Virus record (IMG/VR): IMGVR_UViG_3300047178_000111
Location: 1-22,212 of that record
Direction: 5' to 3' (one strand)
DNA from: a virus
Length of the DNA stretch: 22,212 nucleotides
Positions 12,039-20,786 of the stretch are shown here, one piece after another; position 1 is the stretch's first letter, and each line of letters opens with the position of its first letter. Position numbers and translations under genes: made by a program. Under the pieces are notes generated by a model. That model worked only from the letters and a program-made list of their open reading frames with translations. It did not search any database and was not told the DNA's origin.

Positions 12039-12320
12039 ATGTCGATGGGAGTTGGATGGCCCGCAAAATATTGGGATCACGGTGCGTACCACTACTGCTT
12101 TCGCAGTGGTATCAAGTCGAATCTCGATGACATGATCTGGGAGCAGGGGATGTTGGTATCGCCTGAATTTTCGGACACATACTCAGGTGGGGGGTTTGGT
12201 TTGCTGGGGTCGCGCGATGCGGATATCGCGCGACACATCCAGCAAGACAACACCGATCTTCAGCCGCATCCGAAGTTGTCAGAGCCAAACGAGCCAGATC
12301 AAGACGTGTATTTCGATTAG
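12039..12320 (+). CDS. Small hypothetical structural-module protein (93 aa)
   Basis: 93 residues from the ATG at 12039, preceded by AGGGAG (12025-12030) 8 nt upstream; an in-frame TTG at 12033 is less likely. The Shine-Dalgarno lies inside the last codons of the HNH gene. The protein has an aromatic N-terminal part (GVGWPAKYWDHGAYHYCF), then SFDTYSGGG-like Gly-rich and acidic polar sections. I cannot name a family. The HNH gene lies between it and the major capsid gene, so it probably followed the capsid gene directly before the insertion. Confidence 0.6.
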   Translation: MSMGVGWPAKYWDHGAYHYCFRSGIKSNLDDMIWEQGMLVSPEFSDTYSGGGFGLLGSRDADIARHIQQDNTDLQPHPKLSEPNEPDQDVYFD

Positions 12321-12328
12321 GAGCGAGT

Positions 12329-12529
12329 ATGCAAAACCTAAAGTCACTCAACAACCTAATTCAGAAGCCCGTCCTTGGTGCAAATGACGATGTTCTTGCG
12401 AGGGTAGGCAAGCAGTGCGTCGATATCTACTCGTATGAGGAAGAAACTCGGCAGATGCTGATGAAGATCGACGAACCACACAGGAAAGTCTTGAGTCGGC
12501 AGTTGCTTACCGATTCGTTTCAAGATTAG
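12329..12529 (+). CDS. Small hypothetical protein (66 aa)
   Basis: 66 residues (MQNLKSLNNLIQKPVLGAND...), with TAGGAG about 6 nt before the ATG and 8 nt after the previous stop. It is helical and charged, with a probable amphipathic helix ETRQMLMKIDEPHRKVLSRQ. No motif is recognised. It belongs to the same packed operon as its neighbours; a head completion or assembly-related role is possible only by position. Confidence 0.6.
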   Translation: MQNLKSLNNLIQKPVLGANDDVLARVGKQCVDIYSYEEETRQMLMKIDEPHRKVLSRQLLTDSFQD

Positions 12530-12580
12530 CCTTCAGCAACCGCGACCGTGCGCCAAGATTTCACGGTGGGAAGGAAGACG

Positions 12581-13210
12581 ATGCCACGCTTTCAACGCAG
12601 ACTTTCTTGTGATACAGGATACTCGGACGGGGCTTTGTTTCTTTACATGCCGGGAGCTACGGTCACTGCTGGCGTTTCTTCGCTTGCCTTGGCAGGTGCT
12701 ACGGCTTTTAACTTTGCCCTTTCCCAGATATTGCGAACCGGTCTTTTGGACGATCTTCAGGAAGCCTTTGGTGGTGGCTCTATCGGTTCAGGTGCTTTCG
12801 CCCGGGCGAATGGCGATGCTGCTCCTCCTGCAACGTTTACGACGCCAGCAAGTGTGTCGGGAGCTCCGCCGTTTACAGGGCTGAGCCAGTTCACACCTAC
12901 TACGTCTAGGCCAAAGGGAATTCAGATTTCATCGATTACGCCGATCGTGACGGCCACCACTGCATTGACCTCCACCTTCAGCCTCTACCAGACGCTTTTT
13001 GTGAATGGAACGGCGCCGGCAACAACTACGGTTGTTGGGCCATTGACGGCAAACGTTGCAATTAGCACTGACAACGTTACGCCTGTTTCGGTTCCGACTC
13101 CTGTATGGATGACTGGACTGAACGCACAATATGTTTTGAATTGGAATATCACGGCAGGAGTAGGAACCATCTACGGCGTTAAATTAGGCCTTACCTACAA
13201 CTACAACTAG
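12581..13210 (+). CDS. Hypothetical beta-rich structural protein (209 aa)
   Basis: 209 residues. I chose the ATG at 12581 because AAGGAAG (12571-12577) precedes it; an in-frame GTG at 12548 has no ribosome site. Composition is Gly/Ala/Thr/Pro-rich with few charges, like virion proteins. A hydrophobic helix-like section near 21-50 (YMPGATVTAGVSSLALAGAT) is followed by beta-rich repeats of Thr/Val. No known domain is recognised. Position after the capsid module and before the tail genes suggests a minor head or head-tail component. Confidence 0.6.
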   Translation: MPRFQRRLSCDTGYSDGALFLYMPGATVTAGVSSLALAGATAFNFALSQILRTGLLDDLQEAFGGGSIGSGAFARANGDAAPPATFTTPASVSGAPPFTGLSQFTPTTSRPKGIQISSITPIVTATTALTSTFSLYQTLFVNGTAPATTTVVGPLTANVAISTDNVTPVSVPTPVWMTGLNAQYVLNWNITAGVGTIYGVKLGLTYNYN

Positions 13211-13217
13211 GATTCTC

Positions 13218-13415
13218 ATGAGCCAGCCGGGACAGCAGTCTACAGCGCACGAATACGATAAAAATCGTCAATGCATCCATTGTGGGATGTATGAGAATAA
13301 CGTGATTGCATTGAGCCATGACTGCACTCCGCAGCGAGAGGCCAAGTCCGATAGCGACTTTACCATGAAACAAGAAGAGCATCGTGTAGATGTTTTGGAG
13401 GGGAAAGATGGCTAA
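13218..13415 (+). CDS. Small zinc-finger-like protein (65 aa)
   Basis: 65 residues with CIHCG (C19/C22) and SHDC (H34, C36), which fits a C-x2-C...H-x-C zinc-binding site. The rest is charged and probably disordered. TAGGA precedes the ATG by about 7 nt. The 3' end overlaps the next gene by 8 nt. Its function is not known; small zinc-binding proteins of this kind are frequent in phage structural operons. It is one of five proteins in this window with CxxC-type sites. Confidence 0.55.
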   Translation: MSQPGQQSTAHEYDKNRQCIHCGMYENNVIALSHDCTPQREAKSDSDFTMKQEEHRVDVLEGKDG

Positions 13416-13689
13416 TTCGATCAGTTCCGGGATCTGGCGAATTGACACAGCTCCCTTTAGCTATACGTATCCTGTGAAGATCATGAATTTAAACATTACA
13501 GGAGCGACGGCAGCGGATCACGTTGTTCTTAAGGATGTGAATGGAAATACGATTGTCGATTTCACAGCCAACGCCTCGGAGTTAGACTATCGCGTAGGAA
13601 ACCTTGGCTGGACTCGTGGTGTCGTTATTGCCACAGGCGGACTTGGAACAAGTGCTATTGTTACTATCGCAGTGGGTGCAGGGAAGTAG
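13408..13689 (+). CDS. Small beta-rich virion-associated protein (93 aa)
   Basis: 93 residues from the ATG at 13408 (GGAGGGG about 4 nt upstream); a further in-frame ATG at 13390 is less well supported. The sequence alternates short strands (WRIDTAPFSYTYPVKIMNLNI, VVLKDVNGNTIVDFTAN, GVVIATGGLGTSAIVTIAVG) and looks like a small beta-sandwich, as seen in phage virion proteins. No specific family is named. It lies directly before the large tail protein and could be a tail or head-tail component. Confidence 0.6.
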   Translation: MANSISSGIWRIDTAPFSYTYPVKIMNLNITGATAADHVVLKDVNGNTIVDFTANASELDYRVGNLGWTRGVVIATGGLGTSAIVTIAVGAGK

Positions 13690-13695
13690 AGATGA

Positions 13696-16600
13696 ATGCC
13701 TGGAGTAACGAACAAATCGCTAACCGGTTACTTCGAGACTGAGTATGCCTCGGAGTGGCCGGGGCTTGTAACAAACCTTCCCTCTTCTCGTATTCCCCCG
13801 GGTGCGGCTACTTCATGCAATGCCACTGTGGTTCGGGGAAGACTTCAAAACCAGCCGGGTATCTTTCCAGTTACGGGTACGGGTGGGTTGCCTGTAACTA
13901 TTCCTTCGTTTGGAGCGGGGGAAAACATCTGTGCGTTTGCAGAGTTGCAAGTGCCGGGATCGCAACAAGGTTTCAGCGTATTTATCACAAACGTTGGCGT
14001 CTATACAGATTTTGCCACTCCAAAGACTTTTGTTCAGGTATACAGTTTTCCAGTTCCCTTTCCCCGCTATGCGCGATTTGGGACGCAGATCATTAGTAAC
14101 ATTCTGTACTTTTCTTCTGGTTCGCAGAGGGGTGTGTATGCTCTTACCCCTCAATTTTCAATTGCTTCCATCCAAGTAACAAACCCCGGGGGGTATTTTA
14201 CTAGCACTCCGACAGTCGTCATATCCGATGGAGCGGGTACAGGTGCGACGGCGACGGCCACCGTGAGCGGAATGAATTTGACGGGGGTAACAGTTACTTC
14301 CGGAGGTTCAGGGTACATTTCTACTCCTGTTGTCAGTTTCAATGGAGGAAATACATCAGGGACAGGCGCCCCTCCTATTCCTGCTTCGGCGGTCGGAATA
14401 CTTTCTGCTTCGCCAACTGGGTACATTGTCAGGGAAGTGTCTGCGTTTACAGGAGTGGCGTCCGTAACTGTGACGGCTGGAGGTTCTGGATACTACAACC
14501 CTTCAGTTGAATTCATTGGTGGAGGGGGTACTGGAGCGACGGGAACGGCCATTCGAGCGCAGGGTGGTAATGCCATCGTTGCCGTTCAAATCGACTCGTT
14601 TGGTCAAAACTATACGTCCCCTCCTACCATCCAGTTCACCGACACGGGAGGGTCTGGACTATCGGGCGGTACTGGCGCAACGGCAACCGCTACGCTGTTT
14701 GAGGGAACCCCTTATATTGGGGGAGACTTCATGGCGACAATGAACCAAAGATTGTTGCTTGATAACATCATCGGCGGCGATGGCAACATGACCTTTCCGG
14801 TTGCAAGGGTGATTCTGACGGGTGGAGGTACTGGCTACACAAGTGTTCCTTTAATCAGTTTCGAGGGTGGAGGTGGAGCAGGCGCAGCTGCTTATGCCAA
14901 TGAGACGGGGGGTATTGTAACCAGCATCGTGGAAACAAATACAGGTAGTGGATACTATCAAACGCCTAGCGTTCTTATCGATACCAGCCCCGGCGTGACT
15001 GCTACAGCCATTGCACAGCTGGGGAGCATACCTCTTTTAAACTCCTCCGATACACGCTACCCGGACAGGTCGGCTTGGTCGGGGCCAAACGCATACGGGT
15101 ATTTTGATCCAAACTACCTGACCGCTCCGGGTGGTTATGACACGATCACCGAAGCAAGAGGTTTGATTACTTCCATCAACGTAGTAGAGTCCGTAGCTTT
15201 TATTGGGCATAACGGTGGAATCACCGAGATGACACCAAATACTTCGAGCGCGGCAGTTCCTTTTGCCTTTTACCCTATCTGGAGCGCAGATCAGGGAATT
15301 ATTGTTCGTTACGGCTCGATGGCTCAGTATGGATCGACATTAGCTTTTCTTGCAAACGATTCAGCGTATTCTCTTACCCCAAGCGGCGTTTCTGAAATTG
15401 GAGGGAACATAGCCAATCTTCTCAGGGATATGTCGATTTGGAACAATGGTTCGTTTCCGCTGCAAGGTTTATACGGCTCCATTGTAGAGATTGAAGGCCA
15501 GAAGCACTACCTCATTACCTTTTCCAGCGACGATTGGGATTTTCTGCATGGCAATAGCGCCCGCAAGACCATCGTGTATGACTTGAATATGTCGGAAAAC
15601 TGTTGGCATTTTTGGGAATACGACGGTACGACCGCGACTTGCGCTATTTACCAAGCATTTGATCAGGCGGTTTATTCTGGAGCCAACAGTTCAAAGGAAA
15701 TCGCAAAAGATGCTTGGCTGCTAATGTCGGGAACAACCTCATCTACGCCAGAACCGCCTAGCGGACCTGTTTTTCTAATGAACCCGACAAACTTCGATTT
15801 GAGTATCCCGTTTAATTTTGTAGCAAAAAACACGACCAGCACATACGTTTTGCCCATATTCAATGAGGGCGGCTCAAACCTAACAATCACGGCGGTTTCC
15901 GTCACCACGCTCACTGGAAATGCCGGTGACTTTGTGTTGAATGGTTTTTCGGGAACGATTACAATTTCTGACGGAGCGGAAAACACTTCTTTAAGTGTTA
16001 GTTTCACGCCAACCTCTGCCTTCGAAACTCTTGAAACCGCAACGTTATCCTTTACCACAAACGCAGGCACAAAGAATTACACACTCAAGGGAACCTCGGT
16101 AAGTCCCGGCTCTACGTCTGGTCCATATACCCCTACTCCGACAAGCCTCAGCGTTTCCGCAAGCCAAAGTTCTCCTGGCAGCAATACGCAATCGGCCACG
16201 ATGACTTTCGCCGCCCAAACTGTTTTGCCGGGTCAAACGGTAAACGTAAGTGTGAGCTTGCACGGAAACGGGTCTAGTTATTCAGGTGCATCGCCTGGAG
16301 AAAGCTATCAGGCGAACTACAACTACAGCATTGATGGAGGATCGACATATACGAGCTTTTACGAATACGGAGGCCCTCCAGACGGCTACTACAGCGATAC
16401 GCTCACCGTTCCCGTAACGGGGTTGTTGAACCTTTCAAACTTGGTTTTGCAGGTTAAATGCGTAGCCACCTGCCCTAGCTACGAGCAAACCGCGGAGGTG
16501 ACTGGATTTATCAGCAGTGCTTCAGCATCTATTGCTGAACCCGGGGATATTTACTGCGAAGTGATAGAACTTGATCCCTTAGGAAACCATGTTCCTCCAG

Positions 16601-17352
16601 CATTGCAATTTGGCACGGTGACTCCCGGTGATACCTATGTCAGCAACGAAATCGCGCTGACAAATCCAACAAGTTCTCCAGTCACGGTATCCCTTGCTCC
16701 CGATACGGCAAACGGATACTCAATCATCAATCAAGTCGGTTCAAATACGTTGGCGCCAAATAATGGGAGCAACTTTACGTTCAATGTTCAATTAACGAAC
16801 CCCTCAGCGGGAACCCATAACGACACCTCAGCGGTTGCCATAACAATCCCTTCGCAAGTAGGGCCGATTTTGATTGATGCTTGGTATGGAACATCTTCCA
16901 GTGAATCTTCCTCTGTTGTCGAACTTGCCCCCGTATCGCGAAACCTCATGCTTACGTCTTTGGGGGTAACGGGGCAAGACTTTCCATTGGCGTACCAGTT
17001 CCGCTCAGAAGCTCCAAGCATCGCCCGTCTACAGGAAGAGCGCCGAATTCTCGTAGAGTACGAGAACCAGCCCATCCTAGCGGCCTTGTCTGAAAACCCA
17101 ACCTTATCGCTGACCTACACGGGTCAGCAAGACCCCACTAGCCAAACAGGTACGGTGTCTCAGCAGCAAACAAGCACACAAGTGCTGCCGCAGATTGATG
17201 CAAACACTATTCCCGGACAGATTTTAACGGTTCAAGCCGATTTTGGAACTTTTACAGGCGTTTGCACATCGCTTTCGGTAGCAACAGAAGAGCCGGTTTC
17301 CATTGTAAGATTGACGCAGATCGCTGATCTTCCAAAGGGGCAGGTGCCATAA
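13696..17352 (+). CDS. Large tail protein with Gly-rich repeats and Ig-like domains
   Basis: 1218 residues. Residues 1-155 and 440-675 read as one core protein: YALTP, MNQRLLLDN, YPDRSAWSG, GITEMTPN, YSLTPSGVSEIGG and NCWHFWEYDG segments recall podoviral tail hub or stabilisation proteins with a beta-propeller. Six Gly-rich repeats of about 30-60 residues with a GSGYxSxPxVxFxGGxGTGATATA-like pattern interrupt this core at about 156-338 and 370-442. Residues 691-800 form a choice-of-anchor-D/ASH-like Ig domain (TGNAGDF, SVSFTP, LSFTTNAG, LKGT). Two further Ig-like regions follow at about 818-938 and 968-1062, then a C-terminal part that looks like the core again (SVSRNLM..., IARLQEERRIL). The family assignment is inferred. 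The extra domains would extend outward and could bind host surface polysaccharide. Confidence 0.65.
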   Translation: MPGVTNKSLTGYFETEYASEWPGLVTNLPSSRIPPGAATSCNATVVRGRLQNQPGIFPVTGTGGLPVTIPSFGAGENICAFAELQVPGSQQGFSVFITNVGVYTDFATPKTFVQVYSFPVPFPRYARFGTQIISNILYFSSGSQRGVYALTPQFSIASIQVTNPGGYFTSTPTVVISDGAGTGATATATVSGMNLTGVTVTSGGSGYISTPVVSFNGGNTSGTGAPPIPASAVGILSASPTGYIVREVSAFTGVASVTVTAGGSGYYNPSVEFIGGGGTGATGTAIRAQGGNAIVAVQIDSFGQNYTSPPTIQFTDTGGSGLSGGTGATATATLFEGTPYIGGDFMATMNQRLLLDNIIGGDGNMTFPVARVILTGGGTGYTSVPLISFEGGGGAGAAAYANETGGIVTSIVETNTGSGYYQTPSVLIDTSPGVTATAIAQLGSIPLLNSSDTRYPDRSAWSGPNAYGYFDPNYLTAPGGYDTITEARGLITSINVVESVAFIGHNGGITEMTPNTSSAAVPFAFYPIWSADQGIIVRYGSMAQYGSTLAFLANDSAYSLTPSGVSEIGGNIANLLRDMSIWNNGSFPLQGLYGSIVEIEGQKHYLITFSSDDWDFLHGNSARKTIVYDLNMSENCWHFWEYDGTTATCAIYQAFDQAVYSGANSSKEIAKDAWLLMSGTTSSTPEPPSGPVFLMNPTNFDLSIPFNFVAKNTTSTYVLPIFNEGGSNLTITAVSVTTLTGNAGDFVLNGFSGTITISDGAENTSLSVSFTPTSAFETLETATLSFTTNAGTKNYTLKGTSVSPGSTSGPYTPTPTSLSVSASQSSPGSNTQSATMTFAAQTVLPGQTVNVSVSLHGNGSSYSGASPGESYQANYNYSIDGGSTYTSFYEYGGPPDGYYSDTLTVPVTGLLNLSNLVLQVKCVATCPSYEQTAEVTGFISSASASIAEPGDIYCEVIELDPLGNHVPPALQFGTVTPGDTYVSNEIALTNPTSSPVTVSLAPDTANGYSIINQVGSNTLAPNNGSNFTFNVQLTNPSAGTHNDTSAVAITIPSQVGPILIDAWYGTSSSESSSVVELAPVSRNLMLTSLGVTGQDFPLAYQFRSEAPSIARLQEERRILVEYENQPILAALSENPTLSLTYTGQQDPTSQTGTVSQQQTSTQVLPQIDANTIPGQILTVQADFGTFTGVCTSLSVATEEPVSIVRLTQIADLPKGQVP
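14161..15022 (+). repeat. Six degenerate Gly-rich protein repeats within the tail gene
   Basis: Encoded repeats share strand, GGSGY-type turn, S/T-x-P and a closing Gly/Ala/Thr-rich segment. They begin at about 14161, 14287, 14470, 14590, 14808 and 14932. Copies 1-4 and 5-6 are separated by the core segment containing MNQRLLLDN. The nucleotide sequences have drifted, so the array is not a recent duplication. Confidence 0.6.
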
Positions 17353-17579
17353 TGCCAGTTTCTTATCTACCCAACATATCTCCGAAGAACAACAATACAT
17401 CGCAGATGCGCCGTCGCGCCAACGATACAGTTAGCCAGGTTGATTCTATCCAGACCACCCTCAATCCCGGCACAAACGTTACGGGTACGGTACCCATTCC
17501 ATCTCTTACGACGGGTGGCAAAGCTGGCTCCATTACGTTTCAGCATGGCATTATCACATCAATGGTGAACCCCACATGA
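17352..17579 (+). CDS. Small hypothetical tail-module protein (75 aa)
   Basis: 75 residues, ATG overlapping the tail protein stop by one nucleotide (TAATG). The N-terminal half is polar with a short basic stretch (QMRRRANDTV). The C-terminal SITFQHGIITSMVNP resembles the strand-turn-strand ends of phage tail-associated proteins. No domain name can be given. The stop overlaps the next ATG as ATGA. Confidence 0.55.
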   Translation: MPVSYLPNISPKNNNTSQMRRRANDTVSQVDSIQTTLNPGTNVTGTVPIPSLTTGGKAGSITFQHGIITSMVNPT

Positions 17580-18370
17580 GCTACACGCTAGGCGATATCG
17601 TCACTGGACTCCCATCCAAGGGGGCAGGTCGCAACAATTGGGGTACGACGGCAGATGGATCGCTCGGTATCGTAGCCGCGATGCAGGCTGTGCAGGAAAT
17701 CACCGAGACGGCAGAGCTCGAAGAATTAAAGTATCAAACACCTATCCCCCCTGCCACTCCTTTGTCGATGGCTATGGGGGCGCCGATTGTTCCAATAGCG
17801 ACGATCCTTGGAACGATTGCCGCGAACACGAACTTCCCTCAGTTCCAAGCATTGTCTTCTCAAATTACCGATATTACGGATGTTTGGGCTTTTTGGATAT
17901 GGTTTTCAGGAGGGGTTAATCAATCTGGAAGACTGTTGAAGTATCGTCGCGTTCCTACCGTCGATATGAACACCTACGGCGTGACCTCTACGAATCAACA
18001 GAGTTACGGCGTGGCTCCTCCCGTCTATTACTCGCGGTTCAACCAGTATCTTCAAGTTGGCCCGGCTCCCGATCAGAATTACCTGTATTTTGTGCGGGTA
18101 CAGTTGAGGCATCCGTTTCCAGCTACGACGCAGGCAGCGGCTCCGATCTTTGCTCCCGATTCATGGAAAGAAGTGTTTCAACGCGCCGCCATCGTGAAAC
18201 TGGCACAGGATGAGGGTATTACTGATTCCTCAATTTACAAGACGAACGTAGACTTTTTGGAAAAGCGCGGTATGGCACCTTGGCAGCTGAGGACTCTCCA
18301 GCAACAGAGAGATGAGAAGCATAACGAGCGAGCCCTAACGCTGCGAACATCGGTGTATTCTTACAGGTAG
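17576..18370 (+). CDS. Head-tail adaptor-like protein
   Basis: 264 residues, coupled to the preceding gene by ATGA. A central region with LLKYRRVPTVDM, PVYYSRFNQYLQVGPAPDQNY and LYFVRVQLRHPF (about 120-180), followed by PDSWKEVFQRAAIVKLAQDEG (197-217), fits the pattern of podoviral adaptor/tail-tube proteins in the P22 gp4/T7 gp11 class: strand pair, PAPD turn, aromatic Y-x-Y, then a helix with KLAQ. These proteins form a ring that connects portal and tail. Assignment is by pattern and context; I cannot verify with a database. The C-terminal part is a charged helix (RTLQQQRDEKHNERA). Confidence 0.6.
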   Translation: MSYTLGDIVTGLPSKGAGRNNWGTTADGSLGIVAAMQAVQEITETAELEELKYQTPIPPATPLSMAMGAPIVPIATILGTIAANTNFPQFQALSSQITDITDVWAFWIWFSGGVNQSGRLLKYRRVPTVDMNTYGVTSTNQQSYGVAPPVYYSRFNQYLQVGPAPDQNYLYFVRVQLRHPFPATTQAAAPIFAPDSWKEVFQRAAIVKLAQDEGITDSSIYKTNVDFLEKRGMAPWQLRTLQQQRDEKHNERALTLRTSVYSYR

Positions 18371-18377
18371 GTGATCT

Positions 18378-19082
18378 ATGTCCACAGCTACCACGATTCC
18401 AAACATGAACCCGACTGGAGTGATTGGTTCCGGCAGCGGCAATGTTATGCCTGGACAAACAGCCACGGCGTTTATGCCCACCGGTACGGGTACGGGTGGC
18501 GCGGGTACGATGAATTACGGCAACGCAACAAACCCTGTGGCCGCTACGACCTCTGCCAATCCTTATGTGGCTTCGAGTTCGGCCACTCCATCTACCTTGA
18601 CCCCGGGAGGAGCCAGCGCAGCCGCGAGTCCTGCATCTGGTGAGTTGTCGAAGATTTATGGTGGTGACATTGGTGCATTGATTTCTCAATATCTTGGCAC
18701 GAATGGGGGATTTAACTCGGGAATCACGCAACAGGCTATCACGGGTCAAGTCAACGCGATGGGACAGCAGATTCAGGGAGGTGCAAATAATCTGACCTCT
18801 ATGCTTTCTGCCATGGGAATCTCAGGTGGAAGCTCTGGCATGACTTCTTCGCTGACGAACTACATGAACCAAGCTACGACGCAGGAAAATGCGATTACGT
18901 CGCAGGAATACTACAACATGTGGAACCAAAGCCAGCAGAATGAATTATCCGAACTGCAAAGTGTTCAGAACGCTGCCGGCACGTATGAGGCCAATCAATT
19001 CAACTGGCAGGACGCTTTGGGCGATATTATTGGTCTCGGCGGGGCGGCTGGCAGTATTATGAAGGGCATAGGGGGTTTGTAA
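18378..19082 (+). CDS. Probable internal virion (ejection) protein A
   Basis: 234 residues. The first 85 residues are Gly/Thr/Ser/Ala-rich and probably disordered. The middle and C-terminal half is helical with Gln/Asn-rich helices. The C-terminus is a glycine-rich hydrophobic segment (DIIGLGGAAGSIMKGIGGL), suited to membrane insertion. AGGTGA precedes the start by about 4 nt. Three successive proteins with such compositions after the adaptor match the ejection proteins of P22 (gp7, gp20, gp16) and T7 (gp14-16), which leave the capsid before DNA and form a conduit through the host envelope. That match is based on context and composition. Confidence 0.6.
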   Translation: MSTATTIPNMNPTGVIGSGSGNVMPGQTATAFMPTGTGTGGAGTMNYGNATNPVAATTSANPYVASSSATPSTLTPGGASAAASPASGELSKIYGGDIGALISQYLGTNGGFNSGITQQAITGQVNAMGQQIQGGANNLTSMLSAMGISGGSSGMTSSLTNYMNQATTQENAITSQEYYNMWNQSQQNELSELQSVQNAAGTYEANQFNWQDALGDIIGLGGAAGSIMKGIGGL

Positions 19083-20782
19083 TGAGCAGCCCTGCGATCA
19101 CTCCTAATCCGCAACAAGCGAATCCTGAGCAGTATGCCGAGTATTTGAAGGAGCAGATTGCCCAGCAATCGAACACCACTGGTTTGACGCAAATGGCGCC
19201 CAATACCAGCGGGGCGCGTCCGCAGGCGCATTTACCCTCCCAACAGCCACAGCAGCAGCAAAACCAAACATTTGGCCCCGGCATGGCAGGCGCAAACAAG
19301 CGGCAGTCCATGCAGAACCTTGTGAACTCGGTAAAGGGCGTAGCGCAGCAGTTCAGCCAGTATGCCGAACAGAAGCAGCAGCGTCAGTATGAGCAGGTTA
19401 CAAGCCGTTTCATACAGGCCAATCAGGGTGTCCAGCAGGCACAGTCTCAGGTACAGCAAGGGCAGGAGATGCTGCGTAAGGCTTCTGAGTTGCTGAAGGC
19501 CAATCCGCAAGACCCACAGGCGCATCAACTGGTGCAGCAAGGTCAGCAGATGTCGCAACAAGGGCAGGCTGCGCTCAAGCAGAACTCTACAATTCTGAAC
19601 GACATGGCAAATGACCCTAAGCAGCACAAGGTTATCACCAAGGCGTTTGGTATCGATGACAAAAACGCCGATTCTCCCGAACGTGCGGCGGCGACCGCTG
19701 CGCTCAAGAAGCAGATGGGTGGTCAAGTCGGAGGCAGTGCGGCTGGAATGCTATCGCAGCTTCCACAGACGCAGCAACTAAGTCCACAGGCGCAACAGCA
19801 AGAGATGGCTCGCAAGGCAGGAATTGTAGGAGCCCCGGCCACTGGTGGACAGCAACTTGCAGCAGAAACTCGGTTATCTACGACGGCAACTACAGAGCAA
19901 GGAAAAGACCAGAGAGCGCAACTGCGTTCGACCTTGACTGCGGCAATGAACGGGCAGAAGTACGATGCAAGCGGAAAGCTTGTCCCCATGACGCCCGATG
20001 AGATTGCCAAGAGTCCGGTGTTGGCAGCGAAAATGAGTGTGGCTAGTTCTAAATCTCAGTTAGAGCAGGCGCAAGCAGAATTAACCAAGGCCAAAACAAA
20101 CGCGCTTCCTGAACAAGTAAAGATGGCAGAGGCCAAAGTTGCGGTGGCTCAGGGAAACCTGATGATGCGCCAAAAGGAGTTCGGCATCAAGGTTGCGGAC
20201 GAGGAGCGTAAGCAACTTGAAACCGCTTTAAAGACGGGCGGCACTATCACGACGCCTGAAGGTGGAAAAGTTGATGTAGGACAGTTGACGGGTGGCCGTC
20301 CACTCCAATCGTGGGCGCAGCAAACGGTCGTGCAGGTTCAAGATCGATTATCTCAAGTGCAAGCATTGAAATCTAAACTCGAGTCACTAAAAGATAACAA
20401 TCAGCCCGGATATTTGGCTGCCGACAGGCTTAGTTATGCAATGGGTATGGGTGGCGAAAATGGAGAACTTGCTTCGGAGATTTCCAATATAGAGTTGCAA
20501 AAAGTCGTCAACGCGGCGCAAATCCTTAAAGGCTCTTCTCGCTCGTGGGGAGCGTTGCAGGCTGCAATTATTCACACGCCCAACGCTTGGACGGATTCTC
20601 CTAAATTGATGTACCAAAAGCTTCAAACCATAGAGAATAACCTGCAAGACATGCAACGAGATGCCATCCAGTATGGACAAAAGAATGAACGTTCCAGTGA
20701 GATGCCGGGCCAACATGCTCCATCCAAACCATCTGCCAAGCCCGACAAAGCCGTGGACGATTTTCTTTTGAACCTCAAGTGA
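19082..20782 (+). CDS. Probable internal virion (ejection) protein B, Gln-rich
   Basis: 566 residues, ATG overlapping the previous stop by one nucleotide. The N-terminal 230 residues are unusually Gln/Ala-rich (clusters such as QQPQQQQ and QQGQQMSQQGQ). Predicted long helices and coiled coils cover about 340-440 (SQLEQAQAELTKAKTNALPEQ). No enzymatic motif is seen. Size, helical composition and position suggest the middle ejection protein. A tail or virion accessory protein is the alternative. The 3' end is 4 nt from the next ATG. Confidence 0.6.
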   Translation: MSSPAITPNPQQANPEQYAEYLKEQIAQQSNTTGLTQMAPNTSGARPQAHLPSQQPQQQQNQTFGPGMAGANKRQSMQNLVNSVKGVAQQFSQYAEQKQQRQYEQVTSRFIQANQGVQQAQSQVQQGQEMLRKASELLKANPQDPQAHQLVQQGQQMSQQGQAALKQNSTILNDMANDPKQHKVITKAFGIDDKNADSPERAAATAALKKQMGGQVGGSAAGMLSQLPQTQQLSPQAQQQEMARKAGIVGAPATGGQQLAAETRLSTTATTEQGKDQRAQLRSTLTAAMNGQKYDASGKLVPMTPDEIAKSPVLAAKMSVASSKSQLEQAQAELTKAKTNALPEQVKMAEAKVAVAQGNLMMRQKEFGIKVADEERKQLETALKTGGTITTPEGGKVDVGQLTGGRPLQSWAQQTVVQVQDRLSQVQALKSKLESLKDNNQPGYLAADRLSYAMGMGGENGELASEISNIELQKVVNAAQILKGSSRSWGALQAAIIHTPNAWTDSPKLMYQKLQTIENNLQDMQRDAIQYGQKNERSSEMPGQHAPSKPSAKPDKAVDDFLLNLK

Positions 20783-20786
20783 GCTT

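Noticed and set aside
13692-13742. 16-codon frame just upstream of the large tail gene
   Set aside because: Overlaps the tail gene start in another frame; no ribosome site of its own beyond the shared one and no sign of function.
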